From JACCQS01 sp050999295 (lineage in GTDB: Bacteria > Actinomycetota > Actinomycetes > Mycobacteriales > Geodermatophilaceae), in the NCBI GenBank assembly GCA_050999295.1, contig JBPCPI010000042.1, positions 1-12,106 of the forward strand: a DNA stretch of 12,106 nucleotides, written 5' to 3'. This document shows positions 6,331 to 12,106 of the stretch, piece by piece. Both the position numbers and the translations under genes were made by a program. How positions within the stretch are numbered: position 1 is the first letter of the stretch; each line of letters opens with the position of its first letter. The notes under the pieces were generated by a model that saw only the letters and a list, made by a program, of their open reading frames with translations, was not told the DNA's origin and did not search any database.

Positions 6331-7992
6331 TCAGGAGCCGATGCGGGCGCGGTCGACCAACCGACGCGCCGGGATTCCGCGGGGCAGTGCACCGAAGACG
6401 CCCCCGCCACCCAGACTGACACCGGCGCCTCCATGAGCACCACCGCCGAAGCGGCTGGCACAGAACGCATCCGCAACCTCGGCCGGGCCGTACCGCAGCA
6501 GCAGCGAACCCTGCAGCGCCAGGGCCAACGAGCCGGCCACCTGCCGCGCCTGAGCCTGCGCCATACCGGGATCGGCCGCACCGACCTCGGCCAGCAGCAC
6601 GCCGAGCGCCTTCACCGCGTCATCGAAGCGCGGGTCCACACCGAGCGCGGCATCGAGTTCGGCCTGTACCGCGGCGACCGAGTCAGACTCGCGGCCCATG
6701 GCGCGCAGCACGTCCAGGGCGATCACATTCCCCGACCCTTCCCAGATCGAGTTCAGCGGCGCCTCGCGATACAGCCTCGGCATGCCGGACTCCTCGACGT
6801 ACCCGTTGCCGCCCAAGGCTTCCAGGGCCTCACCGACGGCGTACGGCGTGCGCTTGCAGACCCAGAACTTCGCCGCCGCGAGCGCCAGCCGGCTGAAGGG
6901 GGTTTCCGCATTGTCGACCGCCGCCGCTAACCGGATCGCCAGCGCGGTGGCCGCCTCGGACTCCAGTGCCAGATCGGCGAGCACCGACTGCATCAGCGGC
7001 GCATCGATGAGCAGCGTCCCGAAGGTCGACCGATGTACGGCGTGGTGGATCGCCTGGGTCAGCGCGGCGCGCATCAAAGCCGCCGACCCCAGTACGCAGT
7101 CCAGCCGCGTCATCGCCACCATCTCGATGATCGTGGCGACCCCACGTCCCTCCGGACCGACGAGCCAGCCGACAGTGCCGTCGAACTCGACCTCGGATGA
7201 GGCGTTCGATCGGTTGCCGAGCTTGTCTTTGAGCCGTTGCAGGGCAAAGACATTGCGCTCGCCACCGGGCAGCACCCGCGGCACGAGAAAGCACGACATG
7301 CCAGCCGGTGCCTGAGCCAAGACGAGGAAGACATCACACATCGGCGCTGAACAGAACCACTTGTGTCCGGTCAGCCGCCACGTCCCGTCGGTGCTTGCCT
7401 CGGCGCGCGTCGTGTTCGCCCGTACGTCTGACCCGCCCTGCTTCTCGGTCATGCCCATGCCGGCGAGCAGCCCCCGCTTGGTCGCCGGATCGCGGAGACC
7501 CGGGTCGTATGACGTACTGACCAGGCCGGGCTCGTACGCGGCGGCGAGATCGGGCTGGTGCCGCAGGGCCGGCAGTACGGCGTAGGTCATCGAGATCGGG
7601 CAGCCGTGGCCGGACTCGACCTGGGCCCAGGTGAAGAACCCGGCGGCCCGCTGGACATGCGCGTCGGGCCGCGGGTCGGCCCACGGCGCTCCGTGCAGCC
7701 CGTGCGACACCGCGACTTCCAAGAGTTCGTGCCAGGCCGGGTGAAAGCTCACCTCGTCGATCCGGTGTCCGTATCGGTCATGTGTACGCAATCGCGGCTC
7801 GTGCGTGTTGGCCTCGGTCGACCAGTGCTGGGCCTGCTCGGTGCCGGCGCGGCGCCCCAGCGCCAACAGCTGCGGCCCAGGACCGTCGGTCGAGTGCCGC
7901 GCCACGGCCTCGGTCAGCGCCCGGTCCTCGCGGAAGGCGTCATGTCCGTACAGCGCTGGGACCTGATTGGTGACCTCGTGCGTGTCCGCCAT
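6331..7992 (-). CDS. aidB: AidB-like acyl-CoA dehydrogenase family flavoprotein
   Basis: This 553-residue member of the acyl-CoA dehydrogenase superfamily closely follows the AidB layout (about 540 residues in E. coli). AidB is an FAD protein of the adaptive response to alkylation damage that also binds DNA; acyl-CoA dehydrogenase activity is weak. Visible motifs are GMGMTEKQGGSDVRANTT (residues 178-195), the GHKWFCSAP middle-domain strand (209-217) and YREAPLNSIWEGSGNVIAL (408-426), with Glu418 in the IWEGSGN motif. All fit AidB-type proteins better than short-chain dehydrogenases. The ATG at 7992 has GAGGT adjacent and GGAGGAAG about eight to ten bases upstream. The gene converges on the nucleoside hydrolase and diverges from the next gene over 318 bp. 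No ada or alkA neighbour is seen, so induction by alkylation is unproven. Confidence 0.88.
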   Translation of the reverse strand: MADTHEVTNQVPALYGHDAFREDRALTEAVARHSTDGPGPQLLALGRRAGTEQAQHWSTEANTHEPRLRTHDRYGHRIDEVSFHPAWHELLEVAVSHGLHGAPWADPRPDAHVQRAAGFFTWAQVESGHGCPISMTYAVLPALRHQPDLAAAYEPGLVSTSYDPGLRDPATKRGLLAGMGMTEKQGGSDVRANTTRAEASTDGTWRLTGHKWFCSAPMCDVFLVLAQAPAGMSCFLVPRVLPGGERNVFALQRLKDKLGNRSNASSEVEFDGTVGWLVGPEGRGVATIIEMVAMTRLDCVLGSAALMRAALTQAIHHAVHRSTFGTLLIDAPLMQSVLADLALESEAATALAIRLAAAVDNAETPFSRLALAAAKFWVCKRTPYAVGEALEALGGNGYVEESGMPRLYREAPLNSIWEGSGNVIALDVLRAMGRESDSVAAVQAELDAALGVDPRFDDAVKALGVLLAEVGAADPGMAQAQARQVAGSLALALQGSLLLRYGPAEVADAFCASRFGGGAHGGAGVSLGGGGVFGALPRGIPARRLVDRARIGS

Positions 7993-8310
7993 ACCTCAAT
8001 CTTCCTCCAGGGCTCGGAGAGTGTGGGGTCGGCGTTAGCGGCGGCGGCGCTCAGCGACAGTACGTCGCCGGTTGGCAGTTCAGCACCGCACAGATTCGGG
8101 TGAGGGTAGAAACCACAGCACCGTACCGGGGAGCAGGCACCGGCCGAGGACACTCCCGGAATCGACAAGTCGATGCGGTGTGCTGCGCTGGCGGGCTGCA
8201 GATCCTCGCCGCAGTCAGGAACGCCCGGTCGGTCAGCCGCGTTGGAAAGGGCAAGGACGGGTACAGAGCACCCAGGGCCGCCGGTCGGCCCACCGAGGAG
8301 GCATACAGCC
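7993..8310. other. Divergent intergenic region, no gene seen
   Basis: These 318 bp separate the aidB and Gly/Asp-tail membrane protein starts and must hold both promoters. No convincing coding frame or RNA gene is visible. An in-frame extension of the downstream gene reaches back to 8173 but looks non-conserved. Weak signals are a minus-strand TACTGT (-10-like, 8057-8062) that could serve aidB and a small palindrome ATCGACAAGTCGAT at 8161-8174. Neither has a good -35 partner. Confidence 0.5.
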
Positions 8311-9186
8311 GTGACGACGTTCCTGTTGATCATGTTGGTGGTCCTGGCCGCCGGAGCGCTGTACGCGTCCAGCCAGAAGCGCCGCCAAGCCACCGCCGCA
8401 GCTGCCACCTCCCTCGAGGACGCCAAGGCCGAGGCGCGCCGCTGGTACGAGCTGCTCGGCGGGCAGCTGTCCAACCTCTCCGCCGTCGACGGCCCCGCCA
8501 AGCAGGCCCTTGCCGATGCCTCCGAGCGGTACATCGCTGCCGGATCCCAGCTCGACCAGGCGCGCACGGTGGCCCAGAGCCGGCTGGTCACCCAGACGGC
8601 GGTCGAAGGTCTCTATTACGTACGGGCTGCCCGTACGGCGATGGGCATCGATCCCGGCCCGCCGCTGCCCGAGATCAACGGGCAGAAGTCCGCCGGTGCG
8701 GTCACCGAGGCCCGCGAGGTCGAGGTCGAGGGCCACACCTACGGCGCCTCACCCCAGCCGAGTGACCGTACCCAGCACTACTACCCCGGCGGTCGGGTGG
8801 CCGGTCGCCCGGTGCCGCAGGGTTGGTACAGCGAACCGTGGTGGCGCCCGGCACTGATCGGTGGCGCCTGGGGCCTGGGGTCGGTGTTCCTATTCAGCGC
8901 GATGTTCGGCGGCATGGCCGGTGTTCCGTCGACCGAATCCTTCGAACAGGGCTACTCGGAGGGGTACGGCGATGGCGCCGAATCCGGTGACGGCGGCGGG
9001 GACGCCGGTGGGGACGGTGGCGGGGACGCCGGTGGGGACGCCGGTGGTGACGCTGGGTACGGCGATGCCGGCGGCGGCGACATGAGCGGCGGGGACTACG
9101 GCGGCGGCTTCGACGGCGGGGGTTGGGGTGGCGGGGACTTCGGCGGCGGCGGCGACTTCGGCGGCGGGGACTTCGGCGGTTTCTGA
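8311..9186 (+). CDS. Membrane protein with Gly/Asp-rich C-terminal tail (DUF1542-like)
   Basis: This 291-residue protein starts at GTG with GAGGAGG nine bases upstream; a longer in-frame start at 8173 is rejected because the added 46 residues are not membrane-like or conserved. Residues 4-19 form an N-terminal membrane helix. Residues 34-110 are charged, helical and probably coiled-coil (DAKAEARRWYELLG, ALADASERY, TAVEGLYYVRAARTA). A tyrosine/proline-rich patch with HYYPGGRVAGRPVPQGWY follows, then PWW and a second hydrophobic segment (about 180-204). The last 70 residues are almost only Gly and Asp with some Ala, Tyr and Phe, ending in DFGGGDFGGF. Actinobacterial proteins of this shape are often labelled DUF1542; the label is from recall. 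Function is unknown. Such tails are common in envelope proteins with low-complexity or adhesive ends. Confidence 0.8.
   Translation: MTTFLLIMLVVLAAGALYASSQKRRQATAAAATSLEDAKAEARRWYELLGGQLSNLSAVDGPAKQALADASERYIAAGSQLDQARTVAQSRLVTQTAVEGLYYVRAARTAMGIDPGPPLPEINGQKSAGAVTEAREVEVEGHTYGASPQPSDRTQHYYPGGRVAGRPVPQGWYSEPWWRPALIGGAWGLGSVFLFSAMFGGMAGVPSTESFEQGYSEGYGDGAESGDGGGDAGGDGGGDAGGDAGGDAGYGDAGGGDMSGGDYGGGFDGGGWGGGDFGGGGDFGGGDFGGF
8992..9183 (+). repeat. Low-complexity Gly/Asp coding repeat
   Basis: The 3' end of the preceding CDS is built from imperfect tandem units such as GACGCCGGTGGG and GACTTCGGCGGCGG. They encode GDAGGDAGG-type and then DFGGG-type residues. Units vary in the third codon position and in length, so the tract is prone to slippage and length change. 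Confidence 0.7.
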
Positions 9187-9237
9187 CCCCCTCAACTGCT
9201 GGCACGGGAGTGCGCCCGCCCAGTCAGTCCGCCCATC

Positions 9238-9319
9238 CCCCTGTTGATCATCGGAAAGAGGCGGGTTTCCGGGCCGAGAACCCGCGAAAACCACCCTACA
9301 TTCCGATGATCAACAGGGG
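9238..9319. repeat. 19-bp perfect inverted repeat with nested hairpin
   Basis: CCCCTGTTGATCATCGGAA (9238-9256) is repeated exactly in inverse orientation at 9301-9319. The 44-base interval contains a second stem, GCGGGTT (9261-9267) with AACCCGC (9279-9285). The element sits 51 bp after the upstream plus-strand stop, and its right arm supplies the stop codon of a truncated minus-strand reading frame. It could be a bidirectional terminator or the scar of a small inserted or deleted element. No target-site duplication was recognised. Confidence 0.75.
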
Positions 9320-9671
9320 ACCGGGATCGCGGAACTGCCCATGGTCGACTCACCCGCCCAGGCGCCTGGGTCCGCCCACGCCTGCACCGTACGAGGCGCT
9401 TCCCGTCCGCAGACGGAGGCCCACTCGTCGGGGGGCACGCCAGCCAAGACCGGCGCGGTGCTGTCGGGCTTCCAGTCCGGATCCCAGTCCTCGCGTACGC
9501 CCGAGCGCCGGGCCATCTCGAAACCGAACGCAAGATGGTTGATCACCTCGGCGACGGAGAAGTCCGTACAGGGGTCGGCGCGTCGTGTTGATCCGGCTTC
9601 GTACCGGCGATCACGGACACGGCGAGTTCGCTGCTGGTTTCCTGTGCCTCTGGGTGGGTGTCGTTGTCCAT
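9310..9671 (-). pseudogene. Decayed TIGR03086/DinB-type (mycothiol-dependent enzyme fold) gene
   Basis: The minus strand encodes the N-terminal part of a TIGR03086-like protein (maleylpyruvate isomerase/DinB four-helix fold). The first frame runs from ATG 9671 to ...AGTKPDQHDAPTP. The next frame continues CTDFSVAEVINHLAFGFEMA and ends ...AWAGESTMGSSAIPVPC. One extra G in the GGGG run at 9571-9574 would join them into the family's usual APTPCTDF...VINHL sequence, so this is a one-base frameshift or a sequencing error in a homopolymer. The frame then stops at 9310, inside the right arm of an inverted repeat. It lacks the C-terminal half with the second metal-ligand motif (usually H-x-W-D). About 120 residues remain of roughly 190. 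With two independent lesions, a true pseudogene is likely. The start has GAGGG close upstream. Confidence 0.7.
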
Positions 9672-9825
9672 GCCCTCATCGTGACGATGACCGGGTGGCC
9701 GGTCTTGGAAAAGGGCGGCACCGCACAGCTTGACCCGGATGGCGTGCTCGACCGCACTTATTGAAAACGTGCCCCTCACCGGAGCCGCTGATGGGACATT
9801 CTCCGGATTAGGGCCGCGAGCGACC

Positions 9826-9837
9826 TAACCTGGATCA
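9826..9837 (+). promoter_or_regulatory. Putative leaderless promoter -10 of the sirtuin gene
   Basis: TAACCT at 9826-9831 matches the actinobacterial TANNNT -10 consensus and ends six bases before the GTG start. No ribosome-binding site is present there. This is the spacing expected when transcription starts at the first base of the start codon. The -35 region is not convincing. Confidence 0.35.
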
Positions 9838-10746
9838 GTGACGTCGGCCGTACGAGAGTTGCGCGCAGTGCTCGGCCAGGGCAGCGCACTCGCGCTCACC
9901 GGGGCGGGCATGAGCACCGACTCCGGTATCCCCGACTACCGCGGGCCGGGCTCGCCCCGCCGTACACCGATGACCATCAGCGAGTTCTGCTCCGGCCCGG
10001 AAGCCCAGCAGCGCTACTGGGCGCGCAGCCATGTCGGGTACGCCCGGATGACCCGCGCGCTCCCGAACGGGGGGCATCTGGCGATGGCACACCTGGAACG
10101 TCAGGGCGTCGTCCGCGCGGTCATCACGCAGAACGTGGACGGACTGCACCAGGCGGCGGGAAGCCAGCATGTGATCGACTTGCACGGGCAGATCGCGGAG
10201 GTCATCTGCCTGGACTGCCGGGGCCGTACCCCCCGGCACGTCCTGCAGGACCGGCTCGCCGAGCTCAATCCGGGATTTGTCGAGCGGGTCGGTTCGGCGA
10301 TCGAGACCGCACCCGACGGCGACGCGGTGCTCGCCGACGTGGCCGGGTTCCGGATCGCCCCGTGTACGGCCTGCGGTGGCCGGCTCAAGCCCGACGTCGT
10401 GTTCTTCGGTGAGAACGTGCCCCGGGAACGGGTCGAGGCGGCCTTCGACCTGGTCGATGGGGCCACCGTGCTGCTGGTGGCCGGTTCCTCGCTCACCGTC
10501 ATGTCCGGGCTCCGGTTCGTACGCCGCGCTCGGCTGCGGCTTGACATCCCGGTGGCGATCATCAATCGCGGACCGACCCGCGGGGACGAGTTTGCGACCG
10601 TACGCATCGACGGCGGCTGCTCCGACGTCCTGCGGGCCCTGGCCGAGGTCTGCGCGGACAGCCCCGAATCCGCACGTTATGCGCATAACGTCCCGGAAAT
10701 CGGGTCAAATCCCGCACGTTATGCGCATGCGCATAACGTGCAGTAG
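9838..10746 (+). CDS. Class II sirtuin, NAD+-dependent protein deacylase
   Basis: This 302-residue Sir2-family protein removes acyl groups from lysines using NAD+. It has GAGMSTDSGIPDYRG for NAD binding (residues 22-36), QNVDGLH (98-104), the catalytic His116 in DLHG, a zinc site of Cys124/Cys127 and Cys176/Cys179, FGENVP (190-195) and GSSL (216-219). The GIPDYR and FGENVP forms fit class II (SIRT4-like) sirtuins. The GTG start begins about 18 residues before the GAG motif and has no Shine-Dalgarno sequence, so the mRNA may be leaderless. Residues from about 276 to 302 are not sirtuin-like: they are translations of two palindromic DNA elements, giving ARYAHN and ARYAHAHN. The gene stands alone between a pseudogene and an SRPBCC gene. 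Targets are unknown. Confidence 0.92.
   Translation: MTSAVRELRAVLGQGSALALTGAGMSTDSGIPDYRGPGSPRRTPMTISEFCSGPEAQQRYWARSHVGYARMTRALPNGGHLAMAHLERQGVVRAVITQNVDGLHQAAGSQHVIDLHGQIAEVICLDCRGRTPRHVLQDRLAELNPGFVERVGSAIETAPDGDAVLADVAGFRIAPCTACGGRLKPDVVFFGENVPRERVEAAFDLVDGATVLLVAGSSLTVMSGLRFVRRARLRLDIPVAIINRGPTRGDEFATVRIDGGCSDVLRALAEVCADSPESARYAHNVPEIGSNPARYAHAHNVQ
10674..10741. repeat. Two GTTATGCGCATAAC-type palindromes in the sirtuin 3' end
   Basis: ACGTTATGCGCATAACGT is a perfect 18-bp palindrome at 10674-10691. A second, expanded palindrome occupies 10714-10741 (28 bp, perfect), with core GTTATGCGCATGCGCATAAC in which GCGCAT is doubled. Centres are 45 bp apart. The spacer itself contains CCCGGAAATCGGG. 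Both copies are inside the reading frame and the stop codon follows five bases after the second. The 14-bp core is identical to that at 3120 and 3201. Confidence 0.85.
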
Positions 10747-10981
10747 AGGTCGTTCGACTTCGGCAGGCCAGGCCAGCCCTGCCCAGTTGCCGACCGTGCC
10801 CCGGATCGCTCGAACAGGGCGCGGCCCATCAGTCGTCGGGCGTCGACGCTGGGCGGGCAGGCGAAGATCGCGCTCGAGGCGTGCCGGATCTATTCGTTGT
10901 GAACGTCGGCGCGCAGACTGCGCGGGACCTTATCCAGACTGCTGGTGCTGGCAAGACCCCGAGTGGAACAACCTTGCGGAT

Positions 10982-10996
10982 TAGGCTCGTCACGTC
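10982..10996 (+). promoter_or_regulatory. Putative -10 element of the SRPBCC gene
   Basis: TAGGCT (10982-10987) fits TANNNT and lies nine bases before the ATG. The intervening bases have no Shine-Dalgarno sequence, so a leaderless or very short-leader transcript is plausible. No clear -35 was found. Confidence 0.25.
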
Positions 10997-11533
10997 ATGG
11001 GTAGGTCGGCGGTCCGTACGGTGCGCGCCTCCGCAGCCCGTGAGGTGGCCTATCCGGTCGAGCATGTGTGGCAGGCGATGGCCACGCTGCTGCCCTACTG
11101 CTCGGTCTGTGACGTCTCAGCCGTCGTGGACACCCCCGGAGAAGTCGGAGTCGGTACGGCGTTCCGCGCCTTCCGCGGACCGATCGCGGCTCCGACCGAC
11201 GGAGATGTCGTCGAGGGCGGAATGCCGGGCGAGATCGTCATCGTCGAGGGCGGGATGCCGGGCGAGATCGTCGACTGGTCGCCGCAGCGGTCGGTGGCCA
11301 CCCGCCTGGAGGCCGGCGGCGAGACCGTCCGGGTGGGTGTGGACATGGCCGCAGCGAGTCCGGACACCACGTTGGTGACGATCAGCGTGGAGGTGACGCC
11401 GGTGTTGCGCAGCCGGGTCGCCGCCGTCATGACCCGGACCAGCTACCTCAGAATGGCCAAGCGCACGGTCGAGGGCGAGATCGAGAAATTGCCGGCGCAT
11501 CTGGCTCTGCTCGAGGAGAACGACGTCCACTGA
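10997..11533 (+). CDS. SRPBCC (START/polyketide cyclase-like) family protein
   Basis: This 178-residue protein has the pattern of the SRPBCC hydrophobic-pocket fold. An N-terminal strand VRASAAREVAYPVEHVWQAMA leads into the first helix; beta-strands follow, including IVDWSPQRSVATRLEAGG and TTLVTISVEVTP; a long C-terminal helix (MTRTSYLRMAKRTVEGEIEKL) closes the pocket. Such proteins bind or act on small hydrophobic molecules; the ligand cannot be predicted. An exact-frame 33-bp duplication repeats VEGGMPGEIV(I/D) at residues 72-82 and 83-93, lengthening one strand-turn. The ATG lacks a ribosome site and follows a TAGGCT element, so it may be leaderless. The 250 bp upstream, after the sirtuin, contain no recognisable gene. 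The neighbours do not suggest a pathway. Confidence 0.85.
   Translation: MGRSAVRTVRASAAREVAYPVEHVWQAMATLLPYCSVCDVSAVVDTPGEVGVGTAFRAFRGPIAAPTDGDVVEGGMPGEIVIVEGGMPGEIVDWSPQRSVATRLEAGGETVRVGVDMAAASPDTTLVTISVEVTPVLRSRVAAVMTRTSYLRMAKRTVEGEIEKLPAHLALLEENDVH
11210..11275 (+). repeat. 33-bp in-frame tandem duplication in the SRPBCC gene
   Basis: Units 11210-11242 and 11243-11275 are identical over their first 30 bases except for one silent change (GGA to GGG). They differ only in the last codon (ATC versus GAC). They encode VEGGMPGEIVI and VEGGMPGEIVD. The near identity at silent sites points to a recent duplication. Confidence 0.9.
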
Positions 11534-11698
11534 CGCAGGTGTCAGAGGCCGCTCATACCGTGCCCTGGTCCCGCGCCTGCTTTCGGCACTGGATTCCGAG
11601 ACATGTACCGGACCGCGAACGGGGTACCTCGCGGACGCGCTGCCGGAGGGCTGGACGGGCGTACAGCTAGGCGGTCGTACAGCTGAGAGGCCCGACGC

Positions 11699-12106
11699 CT
11701 AGGTGGGCCAGTCGAAGAAGCCCTTGCCCGACTTCGCACCGAGTTCTCCGGCGGCCACCTTGTCGCGGAGCAGTCGCGGGGGGCGAAACCGTTCCCCGAG
11801 CGTGGCGCTGAGGTGCTCGGCGATCCCGAGTCGTACGTCGAGGCCGACCAGGTCGGTCAGCCGCAGCGGCCCCATCGGCCAGCGGTAGCCCAGCCGCATG
11901 GCGGTGTCGATGTCCTCGGCGCTGCCCACGCCCTCCTCGAGCATCCGGATCGCCTCCAGGCCGACCGCGACGCCAAGTCGGCTGGTGGCAAAGCCCGGGG
12001 TGTCCCGGACCAGGATCGACTCCTTTCCCAGGGCGGCGATCCAGGCCTGTGCCCGCTCCATCACCGCGTCCGTGGTGGCGTCGTGGCGGATGAGTTCGAC
12101 GAGCAG
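11699..12106 (-). CDS. 3-hydroxyacyl-CoA (3-hydroxybutyryl-CoA) dehydrogenase, C-terminal part
   Basis: The gene enters from the right edge, so its N-terminal NAD-binding domain is outside the window; 135 residues up to TAG are visible. They match the C-terminal (dimerisation and substrate) domain of 3-hydroxyacyl-CoA dehydrogenases: KESILVRDTPGFATSRL, the AIRMLEEGVGSAEDIDTAM helix, GYRWPMGPLRLTDLVGLDV and the terminal GELGAKSGKGFFDW. This NAD(P)-linked enzyme interconverts 3-hydroxyacyl-CoA and 3-oxoacyl-CoA in beta-oxidation, butyrate or PHB-type metabolism. The frame is open from the window edge, so the in-frame GTG/ATG near 12064 is internal. The catalytic His/Glu cannot be checked here. 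It converges on the SRPBCC gene over a 165-bp gap in which only a direct repeat CGTACAGCT (near 11660-11685) was noticed. Confidence 0.92.
   Translation of the reverse strand: MLVELIRHDATTDAVMERAQAWIAALGKESILVRDTPGFATSRLGVAVGLEAIRMLEEGVGSAEDIDTAMRLGYRWPMGPLRLTDLVGLDVRLGIAEHLSATLGERFRPPRLLRDKVAAGELGAKSGKGFFDWPT

Noticed and set aside
8173..8310. Upstream ATG start for the Gly/Asp-tail protein
   Set aside because: The extension is Arg/Ser/Gly-rich and non-conserved in look; GTG 8311 follows GAGGAGG and directly begins the membrane helix.
9238..9319. Integron attC-like site (GTTGATC core with inverse complement)
   Set aside because: Arms are perfectly complementary without the unpaired extrahelical bases of attC, cores do not fit GTTRRRY, and no integrase or cassette is present.
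9835..10686. Open minus-strand frame antisense to the sirtuin
   Set aside because: No motif or start signal, while the plus strand has the complete sirtuin active site and zinc cysteines.
10747..10996. Possible gene or mobile-element remnant between the sirtuin and SRPBCC genes
   Set aside because: Frames here give only Arg/Trp-rich or shadow sequence without family motifs, and no terminal repeats were found.
11542..11739. 65-codon minus-strand frame downstream of the 3-hydroxyacyl-CoA dehydrogenase
   Set aside because: It overlaps the dehydrogenase 3' end in another frame, is low-complexity and Arg/Pro-rich, and has no ribosome site of note.

Overview
The window is about two-thirds G+C and reads as chromosomal DNA of a high-GC Gram-positive actinomycete. 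The evidence is a crgA–DUF881–class E sortase–small membrane protein–glutamine amidotransferase block typical of actinobacterial chromosomes, a mycothiol-era TIGR03086/DinB-type relic, frequent GTG starts, and two probable leaderless genes. A member of Propionibacteriales is plausible, but the sequence alone does not settle the genus.

Layout. Positions 68-3099 hold the envelope/cell-division block. crgA (-) faces away from a plus-strand operon made of a DUF881 membrane protein, a class E sortase, a GTG-started 51-residue membrane protein and a TrpG/PabA-type amidotransferase. A cytoplasmic-looking gamma-glutamyltransferase homologue (-, 3227-5014) converges on it. This gene sits where many relatives keep the pknB kinase cluster. 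A divergently transcribed nucleoside hydrolase (+, 5188-6198) then converges on an AidB-like acyl-CoA dehydrogenase (-, 6331-7992). Next come a membrane protein with a Gly/Asp-rich tail (+, 8311-9186), a decayed TIGR03086-family gene (-, 9310-9671), a class II sirtuin (+, 9838-10746), an SRPBCC protein (+, 10997-11533) and the 3' part of a 3-hydroxyacyl-CoA dehydrogenase gene (-, from 11699 off the right edge).

The first block fits one theme, cell envelope and septum, with the amidotransferase as the usual metabolic companion. The other genes are mostly single transcription units: nucleoside salvage, acyl-CoA chemistry, NAD-dependent deacylation. They do not form an obvious pathway.

The most unusual feature is not a gene. 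Four gene ends carry strong palindromic DNA in unrelated sequence flavours: three copies of a GTTATGCGCATAAC-type palindrome at 3120-3214, a 26-bp hairpin at 6243-6306, a 19-bp inverted repeat at 9238-9319, and two palindromes at 10674-10741. Three lie between converging genes, and the fourth is read through as the C-terminal tail of the sirtuin. None has a T-tract, so they could be tail-less bidirectional terminators or REP-like repeats. The pentamer CGTAC is also strongly over-represented across all genes. No tRNA, rRNA, insertion sequence or convincing CRISPR array was seen.
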